Shown: positions 10,143 through 18,603, counted from the first letter of the stretch. The stretch: DNA of 64,000 bases from an uncultured Porphyromonadaceae bacterium (GCA_902495075.1 CABUVO010000003.1:133790-197789); one strand, 5' to 3'. Translations and numbers: made by a program. The notes: generated by a model from the letters alone, not told the origin.

Positions 10143-11021
10143 ATGAAAGCTTATGTATTCCCGGGCCAGGGTGCCCAGTTTGTCGGCATGGGCAAAGACC
10201 TTTACGACAACAATCCCGAAGCAAATGAGTATTTCGAAAAAGCCAATGATATCTTAGGCTTCCGTATCACCGACCTGATGTTTGAAGGCACAGAGGATGA
10301 TCTGAAGCAGACAAAAGTAACTCAGCCTGCAATCTTCCTCCACAGTGTACTTCTCGCAAAGAGCCTCGGTGACGAGTTCAAGCCCGACATGGTTGCCGGG
10401 CATAGCCTTGGCGAGTTCTCAGCACTCGTGGCAGCCGGCGCCCTCAGCTTTGAAGAGGGTCTGAAGCTCGTGTCAAAACGTGCTCACGCCATGCAGAAGG
10501 CTTGCGAACTTCGTCCCTCCACAATGGCGGCTGTCCTCGCTCTACCCGACGAGAAAGTAGAGGAACTCTGCGCAGAGGTTGACGATATTGTCGCTCCCGC
10601 CAACTACAACTGCCCCGGTCAGGTGGTTATCTCCGGCACAATGGAGGGTATCGATGCAGCTTGCGAGAAGATGCTCGCCGCCGGTGCAAAACGCGCAATG
10701 AAGCTTAAGGTGGGTGGTGCATTCCACAGCCCTCTCATGCAACCCGCACAGGAAGAACTTGCAGAAGCTATCGCAGAGGCGAAATTCAGCACACCTGTAT
10801 GCCCCGTTTACCAGAATGTTGACGGCAAACCCCACACTGATCCCGAAGAGATCAAAGCCAACCTCATCAAACAGCTCACAGCTCCCGTGCGCTGGACATA
10901 CGACGTAGAGGCAATGATTGCCGACGGCGCTGACGAGTTTATCGAGCTCGGTCCGGGTGCTGTGCTCCAGGGTCTTGTGAAGAAAATCAACCGCGAAGTC
11001 GCCACTTCCGGGAAACAGTAA
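10143..11021 (+). CDS. fabD: malonyl-CoA:ACP transacylase
   Basis: FabD loads malonyl groups onto acyl carrier protein for fatty-acid synthesis. The protein begins MKAYVFPGQGAQFVGMG, the standard FabD start. The nucleophile is Ser88 in GHSLGE, and the catalytic His lies in GGAFHSPLM. FIELGPGAVLQGLVKKI closes the domain. The start at 10143 is preferred to an in-frame codon at 10071, because the extra 24 residues are not part of the family. The gene is followed after 110 bp by asd in the same direction. Confidence 0.95.
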   Translation: MKAYVFPGQGAQFVGMGKDLYDNNPEANEYFEKANDILGFRITDLMFEGTEDDLKQTKVTQPAIFLHSVLLAKSLGDEFKPDMVAGHSLGEFSALVAAGALSFEEGLKLVSKRAHAMQKACELRPSTMAAVLALPDEKVEELCAEVDDIVAPANYNCPGQVVISGTMEGIDAACEKMLAAGAKRAMKLKVGGAFHSPLMQPAQEELAEAIAEAKFSTPVCPVYQNVDGKPHTDPEEIKANLIKQLTAPVRWTYDVEAMIADGADEFIELGPGAVLQGLVKKINREVATSGKQ

Positions 11022-11033
11022 TAAATAATGTGG

Positions 11034-11102
11034 AATGTTAAATGTGAAATGTGTAATGGAATCGACACAAATATTTGAATTTCGATTCAAACATTTAACA
11101 TT
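11034..11102. repeat. intergenic inverted repeat between fabD and asd
   Basis: The outer arms AATGTTAAATGT (11034-11045) and ACATTTAACATT (11091-11102) are perfect complements. Inside, TTTGAAT-TTCG-ATTCAAA (11074-11091) forms a second hairpin with a UUCG tetraloop. The right arm is followed by more ACATTAAACATT-like copies. It may be a mobile-type intergenic repeat or an attenuating structure between the two genes. Confidence 0.6.
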
Positions 11103-11131
11103 AAACATTCAACATTAAACATTAATCTGAA

Positions 11132-12151
11132 ATGAACATTGCAATTGTTGGAGCAAGTGGTGCTGTAGGTCAGGAGTTTCTGCGCGTCCTTGACGAGCAG
11201 AACTTTCCTATCGACAACATGCGCCTCTTCGGGTCCAAGCGAAGCGCCGGGAGCTCGCGCACATTCCGCGGCAAGGAATACGTGATTGAGGAATTGACAC
11301 ATGATTCCGATTTCTCCGGCATCGACATCGCATTCACTTCTGCCGGTGCTTCCACCTCCAAGGAGTTTGCCGAAGTCATCACGCGCCATGGCGCACTGAT
11401 GATCGACAACAGTTCGGCATTCCGCATGGACGATGACGTGCCCTTGGTTGTGCCGGAAGTAAACGGAGAGGATGCACTGGTTCGTCCGCGCAATATCATC
11501 GGTAATCCAAACTGCACCACCATCCAGATGGTTGTGGCATTGAAACCGATTGACAATCTCAGCCATATCCGCCGCGTGCGTGTTGCCACATATCAGGCAG
11601 CCAGCGGAGCCGGAGCGGCAGCGATGGAGGAACTGAAGGTGCAGACAGCGCAGTTAAGCCGTGGCGAAGAACCGACAGTGGAGAAATTCAAATACCAGTT
11701 GGCGTTCAACGTCATTCCTCATGTAGATGTTTTCACTGAAAACGACTACACCAAAGAGGAGATGAAGATGTTTAACGAGACACGCAAGATAATGCACTCC
11801 GACATACGCGTGTCCGCCACATGCGTACGCGTTCCCGTTCTCCGCGCCCACAGCGAGGCAATTTGGGTTGAGACAGAATCTCCGCTTAGCTGCGAGGCTG
11901 TGCGCAAGGCATTCGAAGAAGCTCCTGGTCTGGTTGTTATGGAAGAGAAAAATGGTGAGAAATTCTATCCCATGCCTCTACATATCGCTGACAAGGATCC
12001 TGTATACGTAGGCAGACTTCGCAAAGACCTTTGCGACGACTGCGGACTCAGTTTCTGGGTCGTAGGAGACCAGATAAAGAAAGGCGCTGCCCTCAACGCT
12101 GTGCAGATTGCGCAGTGGCTGCTTGCCCACGATCCCCAATTCAAAAACTGA
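11132..12151 (+). CDS. asd: aspartate-semialdehyde dehydrogenase
   Basis: This enzyme reduces aspartyl-4-phosphate to aspartate semialdehyde in the lysine, threonine, methionine and diaminopimelate pathway. The Rossmann motif [14 protein letters not shown] is at the N-terminus. The catalytic Cys128 is in GNPNCTT, and the substrate-binding [15 protein letters not shown] segment follows. The length (339) is normal. A very strong palindromic terminator sits 16 bp after the stop. Confidence 0.96.
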   Translation: MNIAIVGASGAVGQEFLRVLDEQNFPIDNMRLFGSKRSAGSSRTFRGKEYVIEELTHDSDFSGIDIAFTSAGASTSKEFAEVITRHGALMIDNSSAFRMDDDVPLVVPEVNGEDALVRPRNIIGNPNCTTIQMVVALKPIDNLSHIRRVRVATYQAASGAGAAAMEELKVQTAQLSRGEEPTVEKFKYQLAFNVIPHVDVFTENDYTKEEMKMFNETRKIMHSDIRVSATCVRVPVLRAHSEAIWVETESPLSCEAVRKAFEEAPGLVVMEEKNGEKFYPMPLHIADKDPVYVGRLRKDLCDDCGLSFWVVGDQIKKGAALNAVQIAQWLLAHDPQFKN

Positions 12152-12166
12152 TTTACGTTATATCTA

Positions 12167-12207
12167 TCAAGAAGCATCGGGATATCCCGATGCTTCTTGA
12201 TATTTTT
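12167..12207 (+). terminator. terminator of asd
   Basis: A perfect 34-bp palindrome runs from 12167 to 12200 (arms TCAAGAAGCATCGGGAT and its complement), followed by TATTTTTTT. This is a clear rho-independent terminator. Confidence 0.92.
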
Positions 12208-12456
12208 TTAAGATAATTTTTTCGTAAGTAAGTAAGAATAATTAATGCACATATAAAACGCTGTTATTTTTGAGATGTTTTTGCCGCGTAATGAAGGAGC
12301 ATATAGGCATATGCGACTGAATTACAAGGTAAAAACAACCAAAAAGAACAAGTTTTATAGTGCAAGATTTCATTACTTACATATATCGTTTAATTTTTAT
12401 TACTTACTTAATAAATTTAAACAGTTTCTAAGCCATCTAATAAATTATTCAACTTT
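12208..12456. other. AT-rich gap between asd and the RICIN gene
   Basis: It holds a TATTTTTG box (12265-12272) that could start a leader of about 180 nt for the next gene, and scattered TTAC/TAAG repeats (GTAAGTAAG near 12225 and TTACTTACTTAA near 12400). I see no convincing gene or structured RNA. Confidence 0.4.
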
Positions 12457-13020
12457 ATGAAAGACATTAAAAAAGTCATCCTTCTGTGCATAGCTGTTTT
12501 ATGCATGGCAACAACTAATGCAGCAAACGTAATTCCCGACGGGCTTTATTACATCTTCTCTGCTGTTGACGGCAACTACACGATAGACGACAACGGCAGC
12601 GGAGTTTACAACGGCAATAATATCCATTTATGGAAATTGAATAAAACGAAAGCGCAGCAATGGAGAGTTGAAAACCGCAATGGTGCAATTATAATCCGCA
12701 GCGCACTAAACAATAATTTTGTAATTGATGATAATGGTTCAAACGCATTCAACGGAAACAATATCCATCTTTGGGAATACAATGGTTCCAACGCCCAATT
12801 GTGGTATCCTCAAAAAGTTGATTCGCGTCGCGAACTTTATGTTTTGCGAAGTGCTGTAAACAGGAATTATGTTATTGACCTTAACGGAAGCAATGCCACT
12901 GACGGAAACAATATCCATCTGTGGGAATACAACGGAAGCAACGCTCAGAAATGGATTTTCATGAGAGTCGGTGACGTTGAATTCACCGATGCCTTCTGGG
13001 ACTCCCTCTTCGGATTGTGA
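12457..13020 (+). CDS. secreted RICIN-type beta-trefoil lectin domain protein
   Basis: A signal peptide (VILLCIAVLCMATTNA) precedes a single ricin-B-like beta-trefoil. Three internal repeats of about 45 residues are visible, each with a YxIDDNGS/VIDLNGS strand, GNNIHLWxxN and a Q-x-W motif (QQW, QLW, QKW). These are the RICIN carbohydrate-binding signatures. The protein is almost only this domain (187 residues), so it looks like a free carbohydrate-binding protein rather than an enzyme module. It lies at the left edge of the defence island. Confidence 0.82.
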   Translation: MKDIKKVILLCIAVLCMATTNAANVIPDGLYYIFSAVDGNYTIDDNGSGVYNGNNIHLWKLNKTKAQQWRVENRNGAIIIRSALNNNFVIDDNGSNAFNGNNIHLWEYNGSNAQLWYPQKVDSRRELYVLRSAVNRNYVIDLNGSNATDGNNIHLWEYNGSNAQKWIFMRVGDVEFTDAFWDSLFGL

Positions 13021-13189
13021 TTTACCGCACCCGCCGCTGAAAGATATTTTGAAAACACCTTTACCCCAGATGACGCACGTCAGCGGACACAAGGCGCAAA
13101 AGATCTTCATGATCGACATCAAGCTATCCTCCGAAGAGATAGCTTACGAAATCGACACCATGTCCAAGAAAGAGAATGATCTGTGGTAA
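12971..13189 (+). other. short open frame, possible gene remnant
   Basis: A second frame overlaps the 3' end of the RICIN gene and continues to 13189. Its later half (KAQKIFMIDIKLSSEEIAYE, then IDTMSKKEND) has a protein-like composition and host-like base content, unlike the AT-rich genes that follow. I do not recognise it. It may be the tail of a displaced gene left at the island border. Confidence 0.3.
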
Positions 13190-13246
13190 AATTCAGCGCT
13201 GAAATGTTAAAAATATCCTCAAAGTGAACTTTGGAGGCTGCAAAGC

Positions 13247-13277
13247 ATTGTAATTCCAAAATAAAATGCTAAATTTG
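13247..13277 (+). promoter_or_regulatory. promoter of the abi-PRTase-retron operon
   Basis: ATTG (13247-13250, 3 of 4 to TTTG), 19 bp, then TAAATTTG (13270-13277, exact TAnnTTTG). Transcription would start near 13284, just before a hairpin. Confidence 0.6.
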
Positions 13278-13287
13278 CACTCAATAT

Positions 13288-13330
13288 GACCTCCCACGCT
13301 TCCCGTAAGATTAGCGCACCCGGGGAGGTC
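13288..13330 (+). ncRNA. structured leader RNA upstream of the first abi gene
   Basis: GACCTCCC (13288-13295) and GGGAGGTC (13323-13330) form a perfect 8-bp stem enclosing CGCT/AGCG (13297-13300 with 13313-13316). The predicted transcript begins only a few bases upstream, and the abi ATG is 12 bp downstream. AbiF-type proteins have been reported with companion non-coding RNAs, so this is a candidate RNA antitoxin or a translational control element. No T-run follows it. Confidence 0.4.
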
Positions 13331-13341
13331 TTCGAGTTTAT

Positions 13342-14292
13342 ATGGACTACACAAAACGCCCACTTACCCTGCATCAGCAGGTGGAAAAACTGCGGAGCCG
13401 TGGGTTGCTCATTGACGACGAGCAACTTGCGGAGCGTTACTTGTCCAACATTAGCTACTATCGTTTCAGAGCATATACCTATCCATTTCAAAATAATTCA
13501 AATCCTGAAAAAGACCATAGATTCGAGAAAGATGATATATATTTCTCGGACATAGTTGATTTATATTGCTTTGACCGGAGGCTTCGCTCATTGATGTTTA
13601 ATGCAATTGAAAAGATTGAAGTGGCAGTGAGAGCAAAGATTGTTCAAGCATATTCTGAGGCAACAGGCAATAGTCATTGGTTTAATGACCGAAGTTTATA
13701 TAAACACAAAGATATAGTTGACCGCGAAGGGCAACAAACCACTGCCTATGATTTGCTAATGAAAGACATCAAAGGTGAAATCAAACGCAGCAATGAGGAT
13801 TTTATCAAGCATTATTATAGTAAATATGATAATCCTTCTCTTCCTCCAGCATGGATGACACTTGAGGTCTTGTCACTCGGCACATTAAGTAAACTGTATC
13901 AGTTGTTGAAGAAATCATCCCAAAAGAAGGCAATAGCCAAGCAATTTGGGCTAAACGATGACCGTGTTTTCTCCAACTGGCTTCATGCGATTGCAGTATG
14001 GAGAAACTGTTGCGCACATCATAGCCGTGTATGGAATCGGAGGTGCATCATAAATCTTAAAATGCCAACTAATACTGATTTTCCATTTTTGGATAGGCAA
14101 ACGTTAAATTCCATGCATCCCAACAAAGTGTTTACTGTTCTTTGTTGCATAAAATATATAAGCAATATCATCAGCCCGGATAGTGATTTGAAGCGAAATA
14201 TACTTTCAATCATTGGAGATGGTGGTAATTTGTTAAACTTGCAAGAAATGGGGTTCCCTAAAAATTGGAAGTTTCTTGATGTATGGAAATGA
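13342..14292 (+). CDS. Abi_2/AbiF-like HEPN abortive-infection protein
   Basis: This 316-residue protein belongs to the Abi_2 (AbiD/AbiF) family. The N-terminal part has the family opening KRPLTLHQQVEKLRSRGL, then LSNISYYRFRAYTYPF, and FDRRLRSLMFNAIEKIEVAVRAKI follows. The C-terminal half has PAWMTLEVLSLGTLSKLY and the HEPN RNase motif R-x4-H as Arg221-His226 in WRNCCAHHSR. Such proteins are RNA-cleaving toxins in phage defence. The gene is 10 bp upstream of the PRTase gene and shares its AT-rich composition, so both lie in one operon with the retron. Whether it is a working part of the retron system or an independent toxin is open. Confidence 0.85.
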   Translation: MDYTKRPLTLHQQVEKLRSRGLLIDDEQLAERYLSNISYYRFRAYTYPFQNNSNPEKDHRFEKDDIYFSDIVDLYCFDRRLRSLMFNAIEKIEVAVRAKIVQAYSEATGNSHWFNDRSLYKHKDIVDREGQQTTAYDLLMKDIKGEIKRSNEDFIKHYYSKYDNPSLPPAWMTLEVLSLGTLSKLYQLLKKSSQKKAIAKQFGLNDDRVFSNWLHAIAVWRNCCAHHSRVWNRRCIINLKMPTNTDFPFLDRQTLNSMHPNKVFTVLCCIKYISNIISPDSDLKRNILSIIGDGGNLLNLQEMGFPKNWKFLDVWK

Positions 14293-14302
14293 CAATTAGA
14301 AG

Positions 14303-15493
14303 ATGAAACTTTCGCAAGAGCAACAAAGACGAATTGAGGATTGTATTGAATTTAGGTTTTATTCAAGCCTCAGATTCAGTATGATTACAGATTGGCTTCG
14401 GAATTTTGATGATAGTGAAATTGATATGGCTATATCAATTTTAGAACATATCGACTATTATCGCACTGAAGATATTTCGTCTATTTTGATGAATGGCCTG
14501 GATAAGCTATTGGCAACAAAAAAGAAATTACATTTTGTTGCAGTTGGACAACCTGGGAAAAGTGGTGGTCATATACTTTATTATGTAAAAAATCTGTTTA
14601 AGTATTCACCTTATAATAAATATACTAATAGAAATTTCTATTGGAATCTTTCTGACATTGACTGCTCAAAATTAACACAAGACGATGAGTTAATTTTTGT
14701 TGATGATATCATTGGTTCAGGCAATACCCATTATGAAGAAATTATTAATGCAGGTTTTCCAGAGAAGCGAAATTTCAGTATTGGATTGTTGGCAGTAATA
14801 ATTAATAAGAAAGGCAAATCATTTTTAAAAAGGAAATTTCCTGAATTAGAGATTTATGGCGAATTCAAGGTTGATGTATTTGATGATGAGCAAAGGCTAT
14901 TCGGTACTCGAATCAGGACTAAGGCTATACGAGAATTTGCATATAAATACGGGAAAGGACTTGATGCTAAAAATCCGTTAGGTTATAAGAATAGTCAGAT
15001 GTTAGTGATTTTTGCTCACTCAGTACCAAACAATACTCTTCCAATTATATGGAAAGATACAAAAGAATGGAATGCGTTGGTTCCGAGATCTCATTTTATA
15101 AAGAATGAAAGAGCCTTCAATAATAGACAGGATAATACTAGATGGCTGGTTGGATTAAAGAATCTCTTTAAAGTGAATCCAGATAATCCAAAGGGACTAT
15201 TTGGTACGGAGGAATACGCACTTCTATATGTCCTTAGAGGTCTGTACAAAGGGAAATTATTACCGGTGATTGCTAATGAAATGAGCATTCCTTTACATGA
15301 ATTAGATAAGATATACCTTGATGGAATAAATAGAGGGTTGTGGGATAAGCATGGCAGTTTAAGTATTATTGCAAAGTCGGAATTAGATCAGGTGATGAAA
15401 AGAATGAATTACCATAATTCTGACAACGTAATCAATGACTACAACGAAATACATGAAATTTATATACCGCCGACTTTCAGGGAACTAACATGA
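14303..15493 (+). CDS. phosphoribosyltransferase-like retron effector with winged-helix-like C-terminus (PRTase-CE type)
   Basis: The protein (396 residues) has a helical N-terminus (1-70), then a PRTase-fold region: VAVGQPGKSGGH (about 80-90) and the PRPP-loop ELIFVDDIIGSGNT with Asp134-Asp135. The C-terminal 100 residues (GTEEYALLYVLRGLYKGKLL ... ELDKIYLDGINRGLWDKHGS) look like a winged helix. This matches the PRTase family associated with conflict systems, and effectors of PRTase plus winged helix accompany one class of retrons. Its TGA stop is the first part of the retron a1 repeat, so gene and msr RNA overlap. The likely role is a toxin or effector held in check by RT-msDNA. The catalytic outcome is not known. 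Confidence 0.8.
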   Translation: MKLSQEQQRRIEDCIEFRFYSSLRFSMITDWLRNFDDSEIDMAISILEHIDYYRTEDISSILMNGLDKLLATKKKLHFVAVGQPGKSGGHILYYVKNLFKYSPYNKYTNRNFYWNLSDIDCSKLTQDDELIFVDDIIGSGNTHYEEIINAGFPEKRNFSIGLLAVIINKKGKSFLKRKFPELEIYGEFKVDVFDDEQRLFGTRIRTKAIREFAYKYGKGLDAKNPLGYKNSQMLVIFAHSVPNNTLPIIWKDTKEWNALVPRSHFIKNERAFNNRQDNTRWLVGLKNLFKVNPDNPKGLFGTEEYALLYVLRGLYKGKLLPVIANEMSIPLHELDKIYLDGINRGLWDKHGSLSIIAKSELDQVMKRMNYHNSDNVINDYNEIHEIYIPPTFRELT

Positions 15494-15635
15494 TGATTAT
15501 AGATTCCTTTAATCGTAAATCCGATTGTCCGTGTTCCGGGAACATGGATTGGTTAAAACAGTTTTATACTGCCATTTGGCTACACGCTGGCGCGGCAGCC
15601 AAGTGCCACTCCGTGGCACAAACGTATAGTTATCA
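15491..15635 (+). ncRNA. retron msr-msd RNA
   Basis: The gap between effector and RT has the retron layout. The a1 arm TGATGATTATA (15491-15501) pairs with a2 TATAGTTATCA (15625-15635) over 11 bp including two G-U pairs, and G15502 right after a1 is in the position of the 2'-5' branching guanosine. The msr part has a hairpin AATCG/CGATT (15511-15526) and a 10-bp hairpin with loop CGG (15527-15549). The msd part has TTGGCT/AGCCAA (15576-15602) and GTGCCAC-TCC-GTGGCAC (15603-15619). The a1 arm contains the stop codon of the effector and a2 takes the A of the RT start codon. Confidence 0.8.
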
Positions 15636-16684
15636 TGGAAGAAACCTGGGAGTCGCGGTTTATTAATACTGCGAAAGCGCAGGGACATAGTAAAGCATTT
15701 ATCACAGAATGCTTAGGGTATGCACATAAATTGATGTCCCATAACGTACCTGTCATATTCGATGTGCATCATTTTTCTATTTTGCTTGGAATTGAAGTCA
15801 AACAGATCTATGCAATCATAATAAATATAAATGATAACTATAAAAAATATAGTATTCGAAAGAAATCAGGTGGTAAGAGGGATATCTGTGCTCCTAAGCC
15901 GATATTGAAACAGATACAACGTTGGATTTATAAAAATATCTTATTACATGAAAAGCGTATAAGCGATTATGCACATGGATTTATACCTAAAGATGGAGAT
16001 ATGACAAAAGGTATAATATCTAATGCTAAGCCTCATGTTGGGAAAAAGGTTGTCATATCTATGGATTTAAAGGATTTTTTTACCAGCATTTATAAAAAGA
16101 AGGTTTTTGATTACTTCTTGGAATTGGGTTATGATAAAGAAATCGTCGATTGTCTAACTTCTTTATGCTGTCTCAATAGAAGTTGCCCACAAGGAGCTCC
16201 AACAAGCCCAATACTATCTAATATAATATTTAGGCCAGTTGATGAAAAAATTTCAAACTATTGTAATAATAACCATTTGACATATAGTCGGTATGCTGAT
16301 GATATTACAGTATCCGGAGATAATATAAACGCCATTATTATTACTGAAGATATAACAAAAATACTTAGGGATAATGGTTATAGAATCAATAGGAAGAAAA
16401 CTAGAATCAGAATTCGGGGAACAAAACAAGAGGTAACAGGTTTGACTATATCTGATGGAATACATGTGCCTAAATCTTATAGACAAGATGTATGGAGAGA
16501 GCTACATTTTTGTAAAAAATATGGAGTAGTAGAACATATTAAACACTTAAATAATCGTAACAAATGTGATAGAGGTTATTATAAATCCTGGCTTCTTGGC
16601 AGAATTCAGTTTGTAAGACAAGTTGATAAAATAACAGGAGATAAAATGCTTACTGCTTTCAATAAATTAGCATGGGTTATTTAA
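15635..16684 (+). CDS. ret: retron reverse transcriptase
   Basis: A complete 349-residue retron RT. The retron-specific region X is NAKPH (130-134, NAxxH). Motif A is VISMDLKDFF with Asp144. PQGAPTSP is at 185-192, and the catalytic YADD is at 220-223. Region Y is VTG at 267-269. All catalytic residues are present. The start ATG overlaps the a2 repeat of the msr-msd RNA. The protein should copy the msd into msDNA primed from the branching G. No extra domain is fused to it, so the effector is the separate PRTase upstream. Confidence 0.93.
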   Translation: MEETWESRFINTAKAQGHSKAFITECLGYAHKLMSHNVPVIFDVHHFSILLGIEVKQIYAIIININDNYKKYSIRKKSGGKRDICAPKPILKQIQRWIYKNILLHEKRISDYAHGFIPKDGDMTKGIISNAKPHVGKKVVISMDLKDFFTSIYKKKVFDYFLELGYDKEIVDCLTSLCCLNRSCPQGAPTSPILSNIIFRPVDEKISNYCNNNHLTYSRYADDITVSGDNINAIIITEDITKILRDNGYRINRKKTRIRIRGTKQEVTGLTISDGIHVPKSYRQDVWRELHFCKKYGVVEHIKHLNNRNKCDRGYYKSWLLGRIQFVRQVDKITGDKMLTAFNKLAWVI

Positions 16685-17070
16685 TTAAATTATATATCAA
16701 GAATCTAAAAAGACCGATGATATTATTTGAATAATGAGCCATAAAGATTGATACATTGTGGCTATCACGAAAGAGTAGAAAGGTCAAAGATTTGAGAAAA
16801 TATCGTTATAATCCCCCAAAAGTGGGTCAAAAGAGGTAGATTTGGGGGATTGTAAGCACAATTTGTGATGCTATGCTGACCATTCTTGCGGACATTTCGC
16901 GAATTGAAAATCGCCGAAGACTTATTAATCTATCCCCTCTGAGACAAAAGAACAGAATCAGAACGTACATTCACGGACATTGACCGTAAAAATTTGGAGA
17001 ATATGGCGAGATGATGCCATCTTTGCCATGCAAAACGGTGTGCAGACAGCAAACCCACTCAAAAGATGTT
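16685..17070. other. gap after the retron with a long-loop inverted repeat
   Basis: AATCCCCCAAA (16810-16820) and TTTGGGGGATT (16841-16851) are perfect complements around a 20-nt loop and may end the retron transcript. From about 16860 to 17065 the base composition becomes more balanced, and short frames such as DDAIFAMQNGVQTANPLKRC appear without a start. These look like the end of a lost gene, which I cannot name. Confidence 0.4.
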
Positions 17071-18138
17071 TTAACGAATGCGATCAATTTTTAAGCCATA
17101 TTCGATTCCCATTCGTATCATTTTATCTATGTTAAATATACCCCATTGTGTCGAAACTGCAAATAGTACTCCGTCATTTGATTTAATCGGATATTTTTCA
17201 AACCATCGTTTATTTTTTGATTTATCTTCAGTCAACGATTTCCAAATACTGATTTCTTCAATTGTTTTTATGTTATCTCTCCACGTATTGAATATCCTTG
17301 TCAAGTCCTTATATGATAGATCCGAATGATTTGCAGAGACCTTAGATACTATTGCCAAAGCCAATTTCCCTACACCATATTCTCCTTTGCCATTAATAGT
17401 AAAGACAGCTTTGCCCTGATTATTTTTTGTTTGTACAGGAGTGTTATTTTGCAAAACCGGGGAATCAATCGAAGAGGTTTCAACTTGTGGGCGAATCTGG
17501 ATATTTAATTTTGCCATCACTTTGTTTATTAATGGTAATTCTACACCCAACCTTGATAGATGTTTCTTTATTGCATCTTCAACTAATTGAGTCCCATTAG
17601 AAGAGGTCAACTCAGACATGAGTTTCGATACTTTTAAATTTTCCTCTTCTAATCTCAATGCTTTCTTATACAAAGCTTTTATATTTTCAGCATCGAAAGA
17701 ACTATTTGAGAACATTGCTACAAATTGTTCCCATTTTGAGTCATCTGCAATAAGTTGCAACTCAAGTAGTTTAAGCGACAAATTGTTCGCTCCCAATTCT
17801 TTATAGTAAACTTCTACTTTTTCACCGAAATAAATACCAATGTTAATCTCCAATTGTTTCATATATGAAGTCAATTGAAGAATATCCTTTTCTTGTTGCT
17901 TATGATGATTTGGTTTTACTTCAATAATAATGACAGGTCGTCCGTTCTTTGATAAAACTATATCCGGAACAACCCTTTCTGTGGAGCCTAAATTTAAAGA
18001 TAGCTGTTGTTTTATATTCTCCTCTTCCCATCCTAATCCAATGGAAACAAGAATTGACACAATCCGCTCTTGATATTCCTTCTCAGAATAAGGAATATGT
18101 CTGAGAAAGTTTGATAATATTTTATGCCAGTTATTCAT
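17071..18138 (-). CDS. solitary HsdR N-terminal-type (PD-(D/E)XK) nuclease-like protein
   Basis: Residues 15-115 match the type I restriction enzyme R N-terminal domain (HSDR_N_2): YQERIVSILVSIGLGWEEEN, then RVVPDIVLSKNGRPVIIIEVKPN, which supplies the Asp...Glu-x-Lys catalytic set, then LQLTSYMKQLEINIGIYF. There is no helicase domain and no hsdM/hsdS nearby. A coiled-coil-like stretch (150-190) leads to a second domain (about 240-355) with GKGEYGVGKLALAIVSKVS and NDGVLFAVSTQWGIFNIDKM, which I do not recognise. It stands alone and is AT-rich. A stand-alone defence nuclease is likely. It is convergent with the retron operon. Confidence 0.7.
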   Translation of the reverse strand: MNNWHKILSNFLRHIPYSEKEYQERIVSILVSIGLGWEEENIKQQLSLNLGSTERVVPDIVLSKNGRPVIIIEVKPNHHKQQEKDILQLTSYMKQLEINIGIYFGEKVEVYYKELGANNLSLKLLELQLIADDSKWEQFVAMFSNSSFDAENIKALYKKALRLEEENLKVSKLMSELTSSNGTQLVEDAIKKHLSRLGVELPLINKVMAKLNIQIRPQVETSSIDSPVLQNNTPVQTKNNQGKAVFTINGKGEYGVGKLALAIVSKVSANHSDLSYKDLTRIFNTWRDNIKTIEEISIWKSLTEDKSKNKRWFEKYPIKSNDGVLFAVSTQWGIFNIDKMIRMGIEYGLKIDRIR

Positions 18139-18603
18139 TTTAATTTTGCATAGAAATTAGAATTCCATTGTCAAAATATAGATAAAAAATTATTGTATGC
18201 CCATTAAGAATTTGACAAACTATCAACTTGTCATTGATTGGAGCACACCAATCCGAATGCAAAGATACGAATAGTTTTTGAGAATTAAACGTTTAAAGGT
18301 GATGATCCTGCAAAAATTTGACTGAGGTCATAACATTATAAGGCTTGATTATGATAAAAGTCTGTAAAGGTTGGGAAATTCGGGTTTGCAATATCAGGTT
18401 GGACGGTTTTGAGTTGGACCATTGTGCTCAGATTATAAGCAATTTAGCCAACCGTAATAAAAGATACACGCCCAATTAGGACACATAATGCACAAGAATA
18501 GAACGCGTAAATCGTCGATGTTAGCAGATACACGGACACATGCCAAGGATCGTCAACAAGCACCTGACTAATCTGATATTTGAAAAGTATTTTTGAAGAA
18601 AAT
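18139..18603. other. non-coding gap between the nuclease gene and the SPFH gene
   Basis: About 465 bp contain no open frame with a plausible start and no strong hairpin. The right end holds the SPFH promoter. I see nothing else to report. Confidence 0.5.

Noticed and set aside
15494..15634. A simple intergenic terminator before the RT gene
   Set aside because: The hairpins lack a T-run and fit a retron msr-msd with a1/a2 arms; the RT needs that RNA.
16860..17065. An insertion-sequence remnant after the retron
   Set aside because: Short frames look protein-like but I cannot match them to any transposase, and no terminal inverted repeats or target duplications were found.
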